From the NCBI GenBank assembly GCA_949295905.1, contig CASFNA010000012.1, positions 62,001-126,000 on the forward strand: a stretch of DNA of 64,000 nucleotides, read 5' to 3'. This document shows positions 62,405-64,000 of the stretch, in pieces. The notes beneath the pieces were generated by a model. It worked only from the letters and a program-made list of their open reading frames with translations, was not told where the DNA came from and ran no database searches. The first letter of the stretch is position 1. The number at the start of each line of letters is the position of its first letter. The DNA comes from an uncultured Prevotellaceae bacterium. Its GTDB lineage: Bacteria; Bacteroidota; Bacteroidia; Bacteroidales; Bacteroidaceae. The translations under genes and the position numbers were made by a program.

Positions 62405-64000
62405 ATGGAAAATAACTCGGAATTGATTGCTTTGTGTGAGGCCAAAGCTCAGCAGTGGCTCACACCTGTTTTTGACGCTGACACTCAGACAGCCGTTAAG
62501 GCTATGCTTGAAAATGAGGACAAGACAGACTTGATAGAATGCTTTTATAAGAACCTTGAATTTGGCACAGGCGGCCTTCGTGGCATAATGGGTGCTGGCA
62601 GCAACCGCATGAATGTTTATACCGTAGGTATGGCTACGCAGGGCTTCGCCAACTACTTGAAGAAGAATTTTGCCGACCGCGAGCAAATATCCGTTGTCGT
62701 TTGTCACGATTGCCGCAACAATAGCCGCCTCTTTGCGGAGACCGTTGCCAATATATTCTCTGCCAACGGTATAAAGGTTTACTTGTTTGACGACATGCGT
62801 CCTACGCCTGAATGCTCGTTCGCAATCCGTCATCTTGGATGCCAGAGCGGTGTGAACATTACGGCAAGCCACAATCCGAAGGAGTACAACGGATACAAGG
62901 CTTATTGGGAGGATGGTGCACAGGTGCTTGCTCCCCACGATACAGGCATTATCGACGAGGTTAATAAAGTAAAGGTGGAGGATGTCAAGTTTGACGGCAA
63001 CAAGGAACTGATTGAGATTATCGGAGAAGAAATTGACAAGATATATCTCGACCTTATCCACGGCATTTCTATCGACCCGGAAGTCATCAAGCGTCAGAAA
63101 GACCTGAAGATTGTCTACACTCCGTTGCACGGTACAGGCATGATGCTCATTCCGCGCTCGTTGAAGCTTTGGGGCTTTGAGAACGTTCACTGCGTGAAAG
63201 AACAGATGGTGAAGAGCGGCGACTTCCCGACGGTAGTCAGCCCGAACCCCGAAAACGGCGAGGCTCTTACTCTTGCACTGCGCGACGCGAAAGAGATTGA
63301 CGCGGATATTGTCATGGCAAGCGACCCCGATGCCGACCGTGTGGGCATGGCTTGCAAGAATGACAAGGGCGAATGGATACTTATCAACGGTAACCAGACC
63401 TGCCTTCTCTTCCTGTATTACATCATCCGCAACCGTCAGGCCAAGGGCTTGATGAAGCCGACTGACTTTATCGTGAAGACCATTGTTACTACGGAAGTAA
63501 TCAAGAAGATTGCCGACAAGCAGCACATCGAGATGCGCGACTGCTACACAGGCTTCAAGTGGATTGCCCGTGAAATAGCACTTTCGGAAGGGAAGCAGCA
63601 GTATATCGGCGGCGGTGAGGAGAGTTACGGCTTCTTGGCGGAGGACTTTGTACGCGACAAGGACGCCGTTTCGGCCTGCTCGTTGCTTGCCGAGATTTGC
63701 GCTTGGGCTAAAGACCAAGGCAAGACGCTGTATGATGTAGTGATGGACATCTATCTTGAATATGGTTTCTCCAAGGAAGTTACAGTGAATGTGGTAAAGC
63801 CCGGCAAGACTGGAGCTGACGAAATAAAGCAGATGATGACAAACTTCCGCAACAATCCGCCTACCGAACTCGGCGGCAGCAAGGTTGTTCTGTGGAAAGA
63901 CTACCAGACGCTTGAACAGCGTGATGCGGCAGGCAACGTAATAAAACTCGATATGCCGACCACCAGCAACGTGCTTCAGTGGTTCTGCGACGACGAGACA
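62405..64000 (+). CDS. Phospho-sugar mutase (phosphoglucomutase/phosphomannomutase), partial
   Basis: 532 residues visible; the frame runs off the window end without a stop. Alpha-D-phosphohexomutase: GTGGLRGIMGAGSNRMN at the N-terminus, the phospho-Ser loop NITASHNPKEYNGYK, metal-binding DPDADRVG, and substrate loops GGGEESYGFL. The long form of about 580 residues is usual in Bacteroidota, so only the C-terminal phosphate domain is missing. It links glucose 6-phosphate to glycogen and nucleotide-sugar synthesis. Confidence 0.95.
   Translation, partial: MENNSELIALCEAKAQQWLTPVFDADTQTAVKAMLENEDKTDLIECFYKNLEFGTGGLRGIMGAGSNRMNVYTVGMATQGFANYLKKNFADREQISVVVCHDCRNNSRLFAETVANIFSANGIKVYLFDDMRPTPECSFAIRHLGCQSGVNITASHNPKEYNGYKAYWEDGAQVLAPHDTGIIDEVNKVKVEDVKFDGNKELIEIIGEEIDKIYLDLIHGISIDPEVIKRQKDLKIVYTPLHGTGMMLIPRSLKLWGFENVHCVKEQMVKSGDFPTVVSPNPENGEALTLALRDAKEIDADIVMASDPDADRVGMACKNDKGEWILINGNQTCLLFLYYIIRNRQAKGLMKPTDFIVKTIVTTEVIKKIADKQHIEMRDCYTGFKWIAREIALSEGKQQYIGGGEESYGFLAEDFVRDKDAVSACSLLAEICAWAKDQGKTLYDVVMDIYLEYGFSKEVTVNVVKPGKTGADEIKQMMTNFRNNPPTELGGSKVVLWKDYQTLEQRDAAGNVIKLDMPTTSNVLQWFCDDET

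Noticed and set aside
62387-63718. 443-residue open frame on the minus strand
   Set aside because: It lies fully antisense to the phosphoglucomutase gene, which has clear motifs. The antisense protein has no recognisable domain and arises from codon bias.

Overview
The window is chromosomal DNA from a member of the Bacteroidota, most likely order Bacteroidales and the Prevotella group. The evidence is indirect but consistent. At least ten promoters fit the Bacteroidota pattern (TTTG, about 19-21 bp, TAnnTTTG). Lipoproteins carry Cys directly after the signal peptide and many have acidic residues next to it. Gene neighbourhoods are typical of Bacteroidales: rseC-rnfBCDGEA, panD-panC beside a short glycogen-synthase-like gene and a DUF4270 lipoprotein, mce-mmdA-biotin carrier, and a debranching enzyme-GT4-GH57 glycogen operon. 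No rRNA, tRNA, CRISPR array, prophage or insertion sequence was recognised.

Layout. 0-2.6 kb: divergent pstC (cut by the edge) and pstS, with 11-bp-phased Pho-box-like repeats between them. 2.6-14.2 kb: pgk, queC, an outer-membrane barrel, a cardiolipin-synthase-like enzyme, an orphan binding-lipoprotein/TPR pair, radA, a TlpA-like lipoprotein, prs and a ThiE/TenI-like gene. 14.6-20.2 kb: rseC and the whole Rnf complex in one operon. 20.4-29.3 kb: galE, pantothenate genes panC/panD, a glycogen-synthase-like gene, a DUF4270 lipoprotein with a 43-residue partner, and the methylmalonyl-CoA epimerase/decarboxylase genes. 30.3-32.5 kb: an EcoRI-type adenine methyltransferase followed by a DUF262-HNH nuclease, which looks like a two-gene restriction-modification module. 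32.7-41 kb: gap, miaA, a lipid kinase and the glycogen operon. 41-53 kb: DUF5715, clpC, an OmpA lipoprotein, mtgA, a UvrD-type helicase, ruvC, an MBL hydrolase, rsmG and a DUF3298 lipoprotein. 53.6-64 kb: HAD hydrolase, panB, MFS transporter, rlmH, a hexuronate set (uxuA, SDR, uxaB), a TIGR02757 gene and a partial phosphoglucomutase.

How the genes work together: pgk, gap and phosphoglucomutase with the glycogen genes make up central sugar storage and breakdown. Rnf and the methylmalonyl-CoA genes fit a succinate/propionate fermenter that uses an ion gradient. The uxuA/uxaB set feeds hexuronates from pectin or glucuronic acid into the cell.

The most striking unexplained signal lies between the genes. 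Nine intergenic regions hold arrays of a degenerate unit that repeats every 22 bp. Each unit has a 13-bp core of form AAA-N7-TTT and a variable 9-bp linker; there are about 49 units in all. Many cores are exact reverse complements of a neighbouring core, so arrays fold into hairpin pairs. Two further families of intergenic inverted repeats (TTAAGAA-type and CCGTATAACC-type, with arms up to 49 bp) and two roughly 190-bp elements with long imperfect inverted repeats also occur. These are described separately below.
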